Shown here: one piece after another, positions 51,149 through 60,378 of the stretch
How the letters are laid out: each line of letters starts with the position of its first letter
How positions within the stretch are numbered: position 1 is the stretch's first letter
NCBI RefSeq assembly: GCF_014649915.1
Contig: NZ_BMTY01000001.1
Coordinates: 154,644 to 218,643, forward strand
Length of the DNA: 64,000 bases
DNA from: Streptomyces toxytricini
GTDB taxonomy: Bacteria > Actinomycetota > Actinomycetes > Streptomycetales > Streptomycetaceae
Direction: 5' to 3'
Program-made: the position numbers and the translations under genes
Notes under the pieces: generated by a model
Databases searched by the model: none
Told to the model about the DNA's origin: nothing
The model's input: only the letters and a program-made list of their open reading frames with translations

Positions 51149-52831
51149 TCAGACCGGCAGCGACCAGGCCTGGTCGACCCGGTGGTCGCCGCAGCCGGCG
51201 AGCCGCAGGCGCTCGGCCGGGGCGTCCGCCGTGGCCGGCGCGGCGGGCGCGGTCAGGCAGAGCCCGTACGCCGCCGAGACGAGCGCCCCGTCGCGGCGGT
51301 GCGTCCAGCGCTGCCCGGGCTGCCGGGTGGCGCAGCGCGCGAGTCCGACGACGCCGTCGGCGCCCGCGGTCAGGCACTGGCCGGCCAGCCGGAGCGTCGC
51401 GTCGGGGGCGACGACCCACCGCTGGTCGGCGGCTGCCGTGCACGCGGCGAGGACGACCGCGCCGACGCCCGTGGTGTTGGCGCCGTCCGCGCACTTCACG
51501 CCGTCACCGGTGATCTGGCCGGTCGGAACGGCGTCCCCGCAGCCCTCGTGCGGGGTGAGCCGCCAGACCGCCGTGTCGTGCCCGGCGAGCTTCCCCGCCA
51601 GGTTGCCTGAGACCTCCGTGCGGCCCCCGCTCCACAGGTCCTTCGCGGTCACCGTGCAGCCGTACAGCCCGATGTCGGCGAGCGGGACCGAGATGTCGCG
51701 GGTGGCGGCGGACCGGTTGAGGACGGCGACGGCCCGGTCCCCGTTCGCCAGCGGCCGGGCGAGCACCTCGAAGGTGGCGTTCGCCGAGACCACCGCGCCC
51801 TGGCGGCCCATCGGGTCCTGGTCCAGGGCGATCAGGTCGGTGTTGCCGAGCGCGGCGAGCCCGCCGGGGGTGAGCGCGGAGACGTCGGAGGACAGGATGA
51901 ACGGCGCGGCCATCATCGCCCACAGCGCGACCTGGCTGCGGCTCTCGGCATCGGTCAGGCCGGGGGCGCCCGCGATGAGGAAGTCGGGGTCGTTCCAGTT
52001 GCCGGGGCCGGCGTACCGGCCGAGCCAGCGGTTGTACCCGTAGTTGCCGAGGACGGAGCTCCAGCGCGAGGTGGCCGGCGCGGCCGGGCTGAAGACCTTG
52101 ATGTCCTTGCCCTCGCGCCACAGCTGCCCGGTCTCGCCGACCCAGTCGATGACCTTGTGCCAGTCGGCCGAGCCCCATTCGCCCTGCTGGAAGTAGGCCG
52201 GTGCGGATGCGGACAGCACCATGGGCCGGCCGGTGTCGCGCAGTGCGCGGGCCACCGCGTTGTAGGCGTCGCGGTAGGCCTGCTCCTTCGTCTTGCCGGG
52301 CGGCACCCACAGGTTGCAGCCGTCCATCTTGACGTAGTCGACCTCCCAGGACGCGAACAGCCGGGCGTCCCGCGCGTAGTGGTCGGGGCCGCCGCCCTCG
52401 GGGGAGCCGCTGCCGGGGTACTTCTCGCAGGTGAGCGAGCCGGCGTCCTGGTAGATGCCGAACTTCAGCCCCTTCGCGTGCAGGTACTCGCCCAGCCAGG
52501 CCATGCCGTGCGGGAACTTCTCCGTGTCGACGACGAGGTCGCCGTCCGCGTCCCGGCTCTTCGTCATCCAGCAGTCGTCGACGGTGACCGTGTCGTAGCC
52601 CTTGGCGGCCAGGCCGCTCGCGACGAGCGCGTCGGCGTTGGCGACGACCTTCGCCTCGTCGATGTCGCACATGTAGTGCGCCCAGTTGTTCCAGCCCATC
52701 GGCGGGGTCAGGGCGAGCGGCGTGTCCGAGGTCGCGGTGGGCTCGGCGGCCGCGGGGGCGGGGGACAGGCCGAGGGCGAGCAGGGCGGCCGCGGTGAGGC
52801 AGGGGAGCGACGCACGCAGGCGAGGCGGCAC
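51149..52831 (-). CDS. GH27 alpha-galactosidase with ricin-type lectin domain
   Basis: This 560-residue secreted enzyme has a signal peptide (about 1-29), a GH27 catalytic domain (about 38-420) with PPMGWNNWAHYMC, the nucleophile Asp170 in YVKMDGC and the acid/base Asp283 in NWNDPDF, followed by a ricin-B-type beta-trefoil (about 430-560) with QRW-type repeats. It hydrolyses terminal alpha-galactose, or alpha-GalNAc in some members. It starts at a GTG with AAGGAG five bases upstream. The promoter is at 52865-52893. The TetR-type gene is divergent. Confidence 0.92.
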   Translation of the reverse strand: MPPRLRASLPCLTAAALLALGLSPAPAAAEPTATSDTPLALTPPMGWNNWAHYMCDIDEAKVVANADALVASGLAAKGYDTVTVDDCWMTKSRDADGDLVVDTEKFPHGMAWLGEYLHAKGLKFGIYQDAGSLTCEKYPGSGSPEGGGPDHYARDARLFASWEVDYVKMDGCNLWVPPGKTKEQAYRDAYNAVARALRDTGRPMVLSASAPAYFQQGEWGSADWHKVIDWVGETGQLWREGKDIKVFSPAAPATSRWSSVLGNYGYNRWLGRYAGPGNWNDPDFLIAGAPGLTDAESRSQVALWAMMAAPFILSSDVSALTPGGLAALGNTDLIALDQDPMGRQGAVVSANATFEVLARPLANGDRAVAVLNRSAATRDISVPLADIGLYGCTVTAKDLWSGGRTEVSGNLAGKLAGHDTAVWRLTPHEGCGDAVPTGQITGDGVKCADGANTTGVGAVVLAACTAAADQRWVVAPDATLRLAGQCLTAGADGVVGLARCATRQPGQRWTHRRDGALVSAAYGLCLTAPAAPATADAPAERLRLAGCGDHRVDQAWSLPV

Positions 52832-52864
52832 GGAGACTCCTTGCGAGGGGGCGGTGGTGCGCCC

Positions 52865-52893
52865 AGTGCAGCGGTGCGACTACCCGCTGTCAA
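52865..52893 (-). promoter_or_regulatory. Promoter of the alpha-galactosidase gene
   Basis: On the minus strand TTGACA (52893-52888) is followed after 17 bases by TGCACT (52870-52865). The consensus -35 and ideal spacing make it convincing. A CACAA/TTGTG inverted repeat at 52894-52912 touches the -35 and could be a regulator site. Confidence 0.7.
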
Positions 52894-52985
52894 CACAAGC
52901 CGATGGTTTGTGCCGTGATGACCAGCAATATGGGTGTAGGGGCCGTCACGCGAACCGGCGACGCGCGAGGGTGTGTGACAGTGGC

Positions 52986-53000
52986 TGATACGCTGTATCA
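52986..53000. promoter_or_regulatory. Palindrome TGATAC-GCT-GTATCA, candidate TetR operator
   Basis: A perfect inverted repeat with three-base centre ends one base before the ATG at 53002. Its size and position are typical of sites where TetR-type proteins repress their own genes. Confidence 0.6.
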
Positions 53001-53001
53001 C

Positions 53002-53652
53002 ATGCCGCGCAGATCACCCGCCCTGGACCGTGCGACCCCGTCCGCGATCGCCGAGGCCGCCCTGCGGATCATCGACGAGGACGGCCCCGGCGCCCTCAGC
53101 TTCCGCGCCCTCGCCGACCGGCTCGGCGTCTCCCACGCCACCGTCCAGCGCCGCTGCACCGACCTCGCGGGCCTGCTCGACCTGTGCACCGACCACCTCG
53201 CGCGCCGCCTGCCCGACGTACCCCCCGGAACCGGCTGGGCCGAGGCCGCGGAGATCCGTTTCACCGCCCTGTACCGGCTGCTGGTCGCCCACCCCGGGCT
53301 CCTGGTGCTCCGCGGGAGCCGCCCGTGGACCGGCCGCGAGCTGCTGGCCCGGCTCGTCGAACCCTCCCTCGCGGACAGCACGGCCGCCGGGATGGCGCCC
53401 GCCGAGGCGATGGCCGTCTACCGGGGCATGTACCTGCTCACCCTCGGCTGCGCCGCCTTCGTCGACCACCGCGACCCGGCCGCGGCCACGGCCGCCTCGC
53501 GGACCGCGATCGCCGCCCTCGACCCGGAGGAGTTCCCCGTCCTGACGGCCGCCCTGCCCGAGATCCTGCCCGTCCTCACCGACCACGCCGTCTACGCCGC
53601 CGCCCTGCGCCGGCTGATCGACGCCGCCCGGCCCGACACCGGGCGGCAGTAG
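53002..53652 (+). CDS. TetR-family transcriptional regulator
   Basis: This 216-residue protein has a TetR N-terminal helix-turn-helix (about 10-55: IAEAALRIIDEDGPGALSFR, LADRLGVSHATVQRRCTDLA) and an all-helical ligand-binding domain. I take the ATG at 53002. A GTG at 52981 has a GAGGG site about nine bases upstream and would place the palindrome at 52986-53000 within the coding sequence. It is divergent from the alpha-galactosidase gene and followed 42 bases later by the dehydratase gene, so it could control either. Confidence 0.85.
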   Translation: MPRRSPALDRATPSAIAEAALRIIDEDGPGALSFRALADRLGVSHATVQRRCTDLAGLLDLCTDHLARRLPDVPPGTGWAEAAEIRFTALYRLLVAHPGLLVLRGSRPWTGRELLARLVEPSLADSTAAGMAPAEAMAVYRGMYLLTLGCAAFVDHRDPAAATAASRTAIAALDPEEFPVLTAALPEILPVLTDHAVYAAALRRLIDAARPDTGRQ

Positions 53653-53694
53653 GCCGGCACAGCCCCCGCCCCCACCCGAAAGGGGTCCGTTTCC

Positions 53695-54627
53695 GTGGAG
53701 AAGCAGCTCGACCCGGCGGCCGTCCGCGCCGCCGCAGCCCGGATCGCCGGGGCCGTCCGGCCCGCCGCCGTCGTGTCCGCCGGCCGAGGCGTCTGGTACG
53801 CCCTGGAGTACCTCCAGCACACCGGCTCCTTCAAGGCGCGCGGCGCCCACAACTTCCTGGCCGCGCACCGCGCCGCCGGGACGCTCCCCGATGCCGGCGT
53901 CGCCATCGCCTCGGGCGGCAACGCCGGCCTCGCCTGCGCCTGGGCGGCCCGCGCCCAGTCCGTCCCCGCCACCGTCTTCCTCCCTGCCACCGCGCCCCGG
54001 ATCAAGGTGGACCGGCTGCGCGGCTACGGCGCGGACGTCCGGCTCGTCGGCGAGCGGTACGCCGAAGCGCAGGCCGCCTGCGCGGAGTTCGCCGCACGCA
54101 GCGGCGCCCTCGCCTCCCACGCCTACGACCACCCCCTCATCGCGGCCGGTGCCGGAACCCTGCTGGAGGAGGTACGGGCCGCCCTGCCCGGCCTGGACGC
54201 GGTCGTCGTCGCCGTCGGCGGCGGCGGACTGCTCGCCGGGGTCGCCACCGCCGCCCGGGAGCACGGCGTACGCGTCACCGCGGCCGAACCGGAGGGCTGC
54301 CGGGCCCTGGCCGCGGCGCTGGAGGCGGGCCGGCCCGTCGACGTCCCGGTGGACTCGGTGGCCGCCGACTCGCTGGGGGCCACCCGCGTCTCGGCGGACG
54401 CCCTGGCCGCCGCCCGCGCCGGGGGCGTCCGATCGGTCCTCGTGCCCGACTCCGCGATCACCGCGGCCCGGCGGAGGCTGTGGGAGGAGCACCGGATCGT
54501 CGTCGAGCCGGGCGCCGCGACGGCCCTGGCCGCCGTACGGGCCTCCCCCGAACCGCTCGGCGAGCGCGTCGCCGTGGTGCTGTGCGGGGCGAACACCGAC
54601 CCGTCGGACCTGGCGGCCGGGAGCTGA
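53695..54627 (+). CDS. PLP-dependent threonine/serine dehydratase
   Basis: This 310-residue enzyme of the type II PLP fold has the Schiff-base lysine in GSFKARGA (Lys47), the phosphate-binding loop VAVGGGGLLAG, and SGGNAGLACA in place of the usual SxGNH. It would deaminate threonine or serine or act on a related amino acid. It is shorter than IlvA and lacks its regulatory domain. It starts at a GTG with AAGGGG upstream and lies close behind the TetR gene. Confidence 0.82.
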   Translation: MEKQLDPAAVRAAAARIAGAVRPAAVVSAGRGVWYALEYLQHTGSFKARGAHNFLAAHRAAGTLPDAGVAIASGGNAGLACAWAARAQSVPATVFLPATAPRIKVDRLRGYGADVRLVGERYAEAQAACAEFAARSGALASHAYDHPLIAAGAGTLLEEVRAALPGLDAVVVAVGGGGLLAGVATAAREHGVRVTAAEPEGCRALAAALEAGRPVDVPVDSVAADSLGATRVSADALAAARAGGVRSVLVPDSAITAARRRLWEEHRIVVEPGAATALAAVRASPEPLGERVAVVLCGANTDPSDLAAGS

Positions 54628-54661
54628 ACGCGCCCGGCCCGTACGGCAGTCGGCGCCCATC

Positions 54662-54681
54662 GGCGCGACGATCGTTGCGCC
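54662..54681. other. Imperfect 20-base palindrome between dehydratase and next gene
   Basis: GGCGCGACGATCGTTGCGCC has a perfect ACGATCGT core. It could be an operator for the gene at 54787 or part of a terminator for the dehydratase gene; no T-run follows. Confidence 0.3.
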
Positions 54682-54786
54682 GACCTGCGACTTTCGGGGA
54701 CAGCGTGGCCGCCTCCCGCCCTGCGAAAGTCTGCGTGTCAGAAGGAAAAACCCCACGGCACGCGGAAGACGCACGGAGGAACGGGC

Positions 54787-55149
54787 ATGGCACGGCGCAA
54801 GGGATGTCTCATCGGCTGCGGAGTGGCGCTGGTCATCGGCATCGCCGGCGCGGTCGCGCTGGCGTTCGGCCTCACCAAGGTGGTCGACGCCGCGAACAAG
54901 ACCATGATCGACCCCGCGGCGTACGCCGCCCTGCAGGTCGGCGACGCGGAGGACACCGTCCGCGCCAAGCTGCCGTCGGGCGACTCCTTCATGAAGGAAG
55001 CCCTCAAGGCCGGCGGCCCGGCCGAGCCCGCGGGCAGCACCTGCTCCTGGTTCGTCAACGGTGAGGGCGAGTCGGCCGGCGAGACCGTCTACCGCCTCTG
55101 CTTCAAGGACGGCAAGCTCGCCGAGAAGGTGCAGTACCCGCTCAAGTGA
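54787..55149 (+). CDS. Small membrane-anchored protein
   Basis: This 120-residue protein has a short basic start (MARRKG), an N-terminal hydrophobic helix (about 7-30) and an outside domain of about 85 residues with two cysteines (in GSTCSWFV and YRLCFKDG) that could pair. LQVGDAEDTVRAKLPSGDS resembles the helix-turn segments of small outer domains such as SmpA/BLIP-like proteins, but the match is weak. It is convergent with the beta-propeller gene. Confidence 0.65.
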   Translation: MARRKGCLIGCGVALVIGIAGAVALAFGLTKVVDAANKTMIDPAAYAALQVGDAEDTVRAKLPSGDSFMKEALKAGGPAEPAGSTCSWFVNGEGESAGETVYRLCFKDGKLAEKVQYPLK

Positions 55150-55160
55150 CGGCCGCAGCC

Positions 55161-55198
55161 GGTCCGGCCCGCGCCCCGTCGGGGTTGCAGGCCGGACC
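55161..55198. terminator. Hairpin between convergent genes at 55149 and 55202
   Basis: GGTCCGGCC at 55161-55169 pairs perfectly with 55190-55198. It sits in the 52-base gap and is well placed to end both transcripts. Confidence 0.6.
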
Positions 55199-55201
55199 CG
55201 C

Positions 55202-56785
55202 CTACTTCCCGAACGACAGCAGTGCGTGGTGGACGAGGCCGGGCTCCGGGCTCTTCACCCGGCCGTTCAGCAGGAACAGCCGCCCCCCGGCCCACGCCGT
55301 GTGCGCGCCGTGCGGGAAGAAGACCCCCTGCGCGCCCGCGGCGCCGGCCGGGCTCTGCAGGAACACCTCCAGCGCGCCGTCCGCCGGCTTCAGCGCGGCC
55401 ATCGCCCCCGCCGCCTTGCCTTCGGGCCACACGTAGGCGACGACCCTGCCGTCCTGCATGGCCAAGGGCCAGATCCGGCGGCCGTCGGGGGCCTTCGCCC
55501 GCCACTTCTCCTTGCCGCTGGCGAGGTCCACGGCGATGACGTGGTCGGTGAGGTCGATGCCCAGTTCGCGGCCCGGGGTGCCCCCGGCGAGGTACAGGGT
55601 GCCGGCGTCGGCCACCGCCGCGGGGCAGTCGCCCAGTTCGCCGCTGCCGTCGCCCCAGCCGTTGCACCGCTTGTCGGTTCCGAACGGCACCTCCCCGTGC
55701 GAGCGGACCTTGCCGTCCGCGGTGAACGCGGTGAGGCTCCACACCTTCCGGCCGCTGTGGTAGGCAGCCGCGACCAGCGGGTCGGCGGACAGGACCCGGC
55801 CGACGGTCCAGCCGCTCTCGAAGGTGTGGCCCCACTTCGCCGCACCCGTGGCCGGGTCGACCTCCTCCAGCAGGGGCCGCCCTGCTCCCGGCGCTCCGCC
55901 CGCGTCGGGGCACTGGCGGACGAGGACCAGCCGGGCACCGCCGCCGAAGGCCACCGGGTAGCAGCCGCCCGTCTTGGAGGTCCCGAAGAGCTTCCTGCCG
56001 TCCGTGGCCGAAAACCCGCTCATGACGGCCGACCGGGCGACGGCCACGGTGTCACCCGAGACCGCCATCTGCAGCTCCAGCGCCGTGTCGTAGTCGTTCT
56101 CCTTCGGCACGGGGACCTTCCAGCCCGCCTTGCCCGCCGCGAGGTCGATCTGCTGGAGCGCATTGCAGTGGGTCGTGGGCCCCTGCCCCTCACGCACCGC
56201 GACGACGAGCTTCCCGCCGGCGGCGGGTTCCTTCGGCACCCCGCACACCGGGGTCTCCAGCTGCACCTTCCACTTCTCCCGGCCGTCGGCCGCCCCGTAC
56301 CCGGCGACCTCCTTGTCCAGGGCCCTGACCACCACCTCGCCCACGCGCCACGGGCCGTACTGCCGGGCGCCCGCCCCGGCGACCTCCACGCGGTTCTCGA
56401 CCAGCCAGATCGGGGCCTCGCCGGGCTTGATCCCGGCGTTGGGGTCGACGGTGTCGGGGCCGGTGCCGGTCCCCTTGCCGTCGCCCTTGTCCACGGGGGC
56501 CGAGGGGGAGGCGGGCGGTGACGCGGACGCCGCGCCGCCCGCGGACGGCTCCGGATCGCCGCCCGTGCCGCCGAGGGCCGCCCAGCCGAACCCGGCGAGG
56601 GCGAGCGCCGCCGCGGCCAGGGCCGCGACCACCGCGGCCCGCTCGCCCCGCAGCCCGCGCCGGGGTGCCCGTACGGGCGCCGCGGGGGCGTACGGATGCG
56701 GCGCCGGGCCGAACCCGGCGGGTGTCGGCGGCTGCTGCGGAGGGACGTCGGGCCGGGGCGGCTCACCGTGATCTTGACCGGTCAT
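55202..56785 (-). CDS. Membrane-anchored PQQ-like beta-propeller protein
   Basis: This 527-residue protein has a Pro-rich cytoplasmic N-terminus, one membrane helix (about 48-70), a Ser/Pro linker and a WD/PQQ-type beta-propeller (about 120-527) with blade motifs such as ADGREKWKVQLE, DLAAGKAGWKVPV and DLASGKEKWRAKA. No enzymatic residues are seen. Such proteins in streptomycetes are usually membrane-anchored binding or scaffold proteins. I start it at the ATG at 56785. It is divergent from the ABC-mannosidase operon. Confidence 0.82.
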   Translation of the reverse strand: MTGQDHGEPPRPDVPPQQPPTPAGFGPAPHPYAPAAPVRAPRRGLRGERAAVVAALAAAALALAGFGWAALGGTGGDPEPSAGGAASASPPASPSAPVDKGDGKGTGTGPDTVDPNAGIKPGEAPIWLVENRVEVAGAGARQYGPWRVGEVVVRALDKEVAGYGAADGREKWKVQLETPVCGVPKEPAAGGKLVVAVREGQGPTTHCNALQQIDLAAGKAGWKVPVPKENDYDTALELQMAVSGDTVAVARSAVMSGFSATDGRKLFGTSKTGGCYPVAFGGGARLVLVRQCPDAGGAPGAGRPLLEEVDPATGAAKWGHTFESGWTVGRVLSADPLVAAAYHSGRKVWSLTAFTADGKVRSHGEVPFGTDKRCNGWGDGSGELGDCPAAVADAGTLYLAGGTPGRELGIDLTDHVIAVDLASGKEKWRAKAPDGRRIWPLAMQDGRVVAYVWPEGKAAGAMAALKPADGALEVFLQSPAGAAGAQGVFFPHGAHTAWAGGRLFLLNGRVKSPEPGLVHHALLSFGK

Positions 56786-57173
56786 GGGAAGAGTGTGGCC
56801 GGTGGGGCGCCCGCAGGGGACGGCATTTCCGGACTTCCGCCCGGCCCGCGGCGGTCCCGCGCCGCCTTCCCCGCCCCGGGGCGAACCGCATCGGCGGCCG
56901 CCCCGACCGTACCGCCCATATGAAGTCAACATGCGGCGCCGGACCGCCTCCCGCACCGCACGGCGGCAGTCCGTCCGGACCACGCGCCTCATCCGCATCA
57001 GCCCAGGCCGCCGCCCCCTTGACCCGGCCGCCCCGCGGGGTCCCGGGCCGCAGTATGGGGCAGGGCTCCCCGGCCACCCCGCGCGGGGCCGCATTGACGC
57101 GGTCCCCCGCCTGGCCCAGCGTGGGCCCCGCGCTCCGGCAGCGAGGCCGGAACTCCCCCTAAGGCGGCCGACG
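56786..57173. other. Divergent intergenic region upstream of the ABC-mannosidase operon
   Basis: This region of about 390 bases contains no gene. TTGACG at 57094-57099 with CAGCGT 17 bases later (57117-57122) is a possible promoter for the operon. No clear LacI-type operator is visible. Confidence 0.4.
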
Positions 57174-58538
57174 ATGACCCGTTCGCACCTGCCCGCACGC
57201 CCGCCCCGCACCGCCCGCCCCCGCCGCACCGCCGTCCGCTCCGCGCTCCTGGCCGGCGTCCTCCTCGCCGCCACCGCGTGCGGGCTCGACGGCGCACCCG
57301 ACGGAGGGGAGACCCGCCGCACCGGGAAGGCGTCCGGGGAGATCACCTTCCGCACGCTCCAGCTCAAACCCAAGTACACGGCGTACGTACAGGGCCTCGT
57401 CGACGCCTTCGAGGCCGAGCACCCCGGCGTCCGCGTCCGCTGGGAGGACGTCCCCGGAGACGGCTACAACGAGAAGCTCGTCGCCGACGCCCAGGCGGGC
57501 GCCCTCCCCGACGTCGTCAACCTCAACACCGACTCCTTCCAACTCCTCGCCGACCGCGGCCTGCTCGCCGACGTCGCCGCCCTCGACCCCGGCGCCGCGA
57601 AGGAGTACGTCCCCGGCGCCTGGGAGCAGTTCAAGCTTCCCGGCCGCGGCGACAGCGTCTTCGCCTACCCCTGGTACGTCACCCCGGAGATCCTCACCTA
57701 CAACCGCGAGCTCTTCCGCGCCTCCGGCCTCAACCCGGACCGGCCGCCGACCACCGTCGAGCAGTTCTTCGACCACGCCGACCGGATAGCGGAGCGCTCC
57801 GGTGGCCGGTACGCGGCCTTCATGGCAGACCCCAAGGGCAGACTCCCCGGTGACTGGCAGAAGATGGGCGTGCCCATCCTCAACCCCGCCCGGAACCGGT
57901 TCGCGTTCGACACCCCCGGGGCCGTCGCCTGGGTGGAGCGCATGAAGTCCCTGTACGCCAAGGGGGCCATGCCGAAGGAATCCCTCCTCAAGTCCGACGA
58001 CGTCAACCAGCTGTACGGCAGCGGAAAGCTCGTCTTCGGCCCCGGATCCCCCGGCTTCGTCCGCGACATCAAGCAGAACGCCCCGCAGGTCTACGCCGAC
58101 ACCCAGGTCGCCGGCGCCGTCACCGGCAGGCTCGGCCACATCGGCATCTACGCCCAGTCCCTCGGGATCCGCAAGAGCACCCGCCACCCGGACGCCGCGA
58201 TCGCGTTCGCCCGGTGGGTGACCAACGGGCCCAACCAGGTCGAGTTCTCCCGGAACGCGACCGTCTACCCCTCCAGCGCGCAGGGCCTCGCCGACCCCCG
58301 CTTCGCCGACCGCGGGGACGGCCGCGACGCCGACACGGTCGCCCGGGCGGTCGGCGCCGAGCAGCTGAAGACCGCCGCCCTCGACGCCAACACCCCGGTC
58401 GAATGGACGAACCAGGTCGGCGACGCCGTGGTCCGCGAGGTGCAGAAGGCGATCAAGGGCGAGCAGGACGCCGCGACCGCCGTGCGCCGGGCCCGGGAGG
58501 AGGCCGACAAGCTGCTCGCCGACGCGGCCCGCAGGTGA
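57174..58538 (+). CDS. ABC sugar transporter solute-binding lipoprotein
   Basis: This 454-residue lipoprotein has a signal peptide with lipobox (LLAATAC, Cys at about 40) and the family 1 extracellular solute-binding fold: GEITFRTLQLKPKYTAYVQG, FEAEHPGVRVRWEDVPGDGY, and PEILTYNRELFRASGLNPDR. It would bind an oligosaccharide outside the cell for import by the two permeases that follow. The linked alpha-mannosidase suggests mannose-containing substrates. The next gene overlaps its stop as GTGA. Confidence 0.9.
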   Translation: MTRSHLPARPPRTARPRRTAVRSALLAGVLLAATACGLDGAPDGGETRRTGKASGEITFRTLQLKPKYTAYVQGLVDAFEAEHPGVRVRWEDVPGDGYNEKLVADAQAGALPDVVNLNTDSFQLLADRGLLADVAALDPGAAKEYVPGAWEQFKLPGRGDSVFAYPWYVTPEILTYNRELFRASGLNPDRPPTTVEQFFDHADRIAERSGGRYAAFMADPKGRLPGDWQKMGVPILNPARNRFAFDTPGAVAWVERMKSLYAKGAMPKESLLKSDDVNQLYGSGKLVFGPGSPGFVRDIKQNAPQVYADTQVAGAVTGRLGHIGIYAQSLGIRKSTRHPDAAIAFARWVTNGPNQVEFSRNATVYPSSAQGLADPRFADRGDGRDADTVARAVGAEQLKTAALDANTPVEWTNQVGDAVVREVQKAIKGEQDAATAVRRAREEADKLLADAARR

Positions 58539-59467
58539 CCGGGGACGACCGCCGGCCCGCCGCGGCGCGCGCGGCGGGGGCGGCGCGCCGACCCCTCCAC
58601 CGCCGGTGGTGGAGCCCGTACCTGTTCCTCGCGCCCGGCCTGGCGTCGGTGGTGCTGTTCGGCCTGTGGCCGTTCGCCAACACCGTGGTCCTGTCGTTCA
58701 CCGACGCCCGCATCCTCACCGGCGGCGGCTTCGTCGGCCTCGACAACTACCGCCGTGCGCTGGGCGACCCGGACTTCTGGACCGCCGCCGGCAACAGCGT
58801 CCTGTACCTGCTCGTCGTCGTGCCGTGCCTGGTGCTGCTGCCGCTCGCCCTGGCCGTGCTGGTGCAGGCGAGGGTGCCGGGGATCGGGTTCTTCCGCTCG
58901 GCGTACTACACGCCGGTGATCGCCTCGGCCGTCGTCGTCGGCCTCGTCTGGCAGTGGGTGCTGCGCAGCGACGGCCTCGTCAACACGGTGTTCCTCAGGC
59001 TCCGGATCGTCTCGGAGCCGGTGCCGTTCCTGACCGACAGCACCCTGCTGCTCGTCTCCGCGATGCTCGTCACCGTGTGGAAGGGGCTCGGCTACTACAT
59101 GGTCTTCTACCTGGCGGCCCTCGGGAACGTCCCCGCCTCCCTCCACGAGGCGGCCGCCCTCGACGGCGCCGGCCCCGTCCGCCGCTTCGTCCACGTCACC
59201 GTCCCGCAGGTGAAGCCGATGATGCTGCTGGTCGGCACTCTCTCCGCGGTGTCCGCGCTGCGCGTCTTCACCGAGGTCTACATCCTCGGCGGGGAGAGCG
59301 GCGGCCCCGGCGGCGGCGCCCGCACCCTGCCCTTCCTCATCCGCCAGGTCGGGCTCGGCTTCGCCGGCGAGACCGGTTACGCCTCGGCGATCTCCCTGCT
59401 GCTGTTCCTGCTCACCCTGGCGTTCAGCCTGCTCGGCCGCCGCCTGGCGAGGGGGGACGAGGCGTGA
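58535..59467 (+). CDS. ABC sugar transporter permease (MalF type)
   Basis: This 310-residue permease has six membrane helices and the EAA loop EAAALDGAGPVRRFVHVTVP. It begins at a GTG that overlaps the binding-protein stop codon, and its own stop overlaps the next start. No ATPase gene is linked. In streptomycetes a shared ATPase such as MsiK serves many such importers. Confidence 0.92.
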   Translation: MTGDDRRPAAARAAGAARRPLHRRWWSPYLFLAPGLASVVLFGLWPFANTVVLSFTDARILTGGGFVGLDNYRRALGDPDFWTAAGNSVLYLLVVVPCLVLLPLALAVLVQARVPGIGFFRSAYYTPVIASAVVVGLVWQWVLRSDGLVNTVFLRLRIVSEPVPFLTDSTLLLVSAMLVTVWKGLGYYMVFYLAALGNVPASLHEAAALDGAGPVRRFVHVTVPQVKPMMLLVGTLSAVSALRVFTEVYILGGESGGPGGGARTLPFLIRQVGLGFAGETGYASAISLLLFLLTLAFSLLGRRLARGDEA

Positions 59468-60315
59468 CCCGTCCCCGGCCCCGCCCCCGGCCCGCGGCCC
59501 GCCGCGCGGCGGCGCTCGCCGCCCGGTACGCGCTCCTCCTGGCCGTCCTCGTCCTGATGACCGGGCCGCTGGCCTGGCAGTTCCTGACCTCGCTGCGCGG
59601 CCGCACCGAGAACGTCTACGCCGGCGTCCTGCCCTCGCAGCCGACCCTCGACAACTACGTCCGCGTCGCCGAGTCGTTCCCGCTGCTCCAGTACACCGCC
59701 AACACGCTGGCCGTGGCGGCCCTCGCCGTCACCTCGAACGCGGTGTTCGCCGCGATGGGCGGCTACGCGCTCTCCCGCGCCGGGTGGCCGGGCCGCCGCA
59801 CGGTGTTCACCGTGCTCGTGGCGACGCTGATGTTCCCCTTCGAGTCCGTCATGGTCTCGATGTTCCTCACCATCCGCGGCATGGGGCTCGTCGACAGCCT
59901 CGTCGGGGTCTGGCTCCCCGGGGCCGTGTCCGTCCTCAACATACTGATCATGCGGTCGGCGTTCCTGGCCGTGCCACAGGAGATCGAGGAGGCCGCCGTC
60001 CTCGACGGGGCCGGCGAGTGGACCCGCTTCACCCGCGTCTTCCTCCCCGCCGCGAAGGGCTCGCTGGCCGTCGTGTGCCTGACCAGCTTCATGGGCGCCT
60101 GGGACGACTTCCTGTGGCCGCTGCTCGTCCTCACCGACAGCGAGCACTACACCCTCCAGCTGGGCCTGAAGACCCTCGCCGGCGCCACCACCACCAACGA
60201 CCAGCGGATCATCGCCGCCGGTGCGATGGCCGCCCTGCTGCCGATGGTGCTGCTCTTCTTCGCCCTCCAGCGTTTCTTCTTCAAGGGCGTGGGCGAGGGA
60301 GCGGTCAAACTCTGA
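59464..60315 (+). CDS. ABC sugar transporter permease (MalG type)
   Basis: This 283-residue permease has six membrane helices and the EAA loop EEAAVLDGAGEWTRFTRVFLP. It begins at a GTG within the GTGA overlap of the first permease. It would form the channel with the partner at 58535-59467. Confidence 0.92.
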   Translation: MTRPRPRPRPAARRAAALAARYALLLAVLVLMTGPLAWQFLTSLRGRTENVYAGVLPSQPTLDNYVRVAESFPLLQYTANTLAVAALAVTSNAVFAAMGGYALSRAGWPGRRTVFTVLVATLMFPFESVMVSMFLTIRGMGLVDSLVGVWLPGAVSVLNILIMRSAFLAVPQEIEEAAVLDGAGEWTRFTRVFLPAAKGSLAVVCLTSFMGAWDDFLWPLLVLTDSEHYTLQLGLKTLAGATTTNDQRIIAAGAMAALLPMVLLFFALQRFFFKGVGEGAVKL

Positions 60316-60378
60316 CCGCGGCCCCGCCCGCGGCCCCGCCGCCCCGCACCCCGTCCCGTCCGCCTTCCTGGAGCCGCC

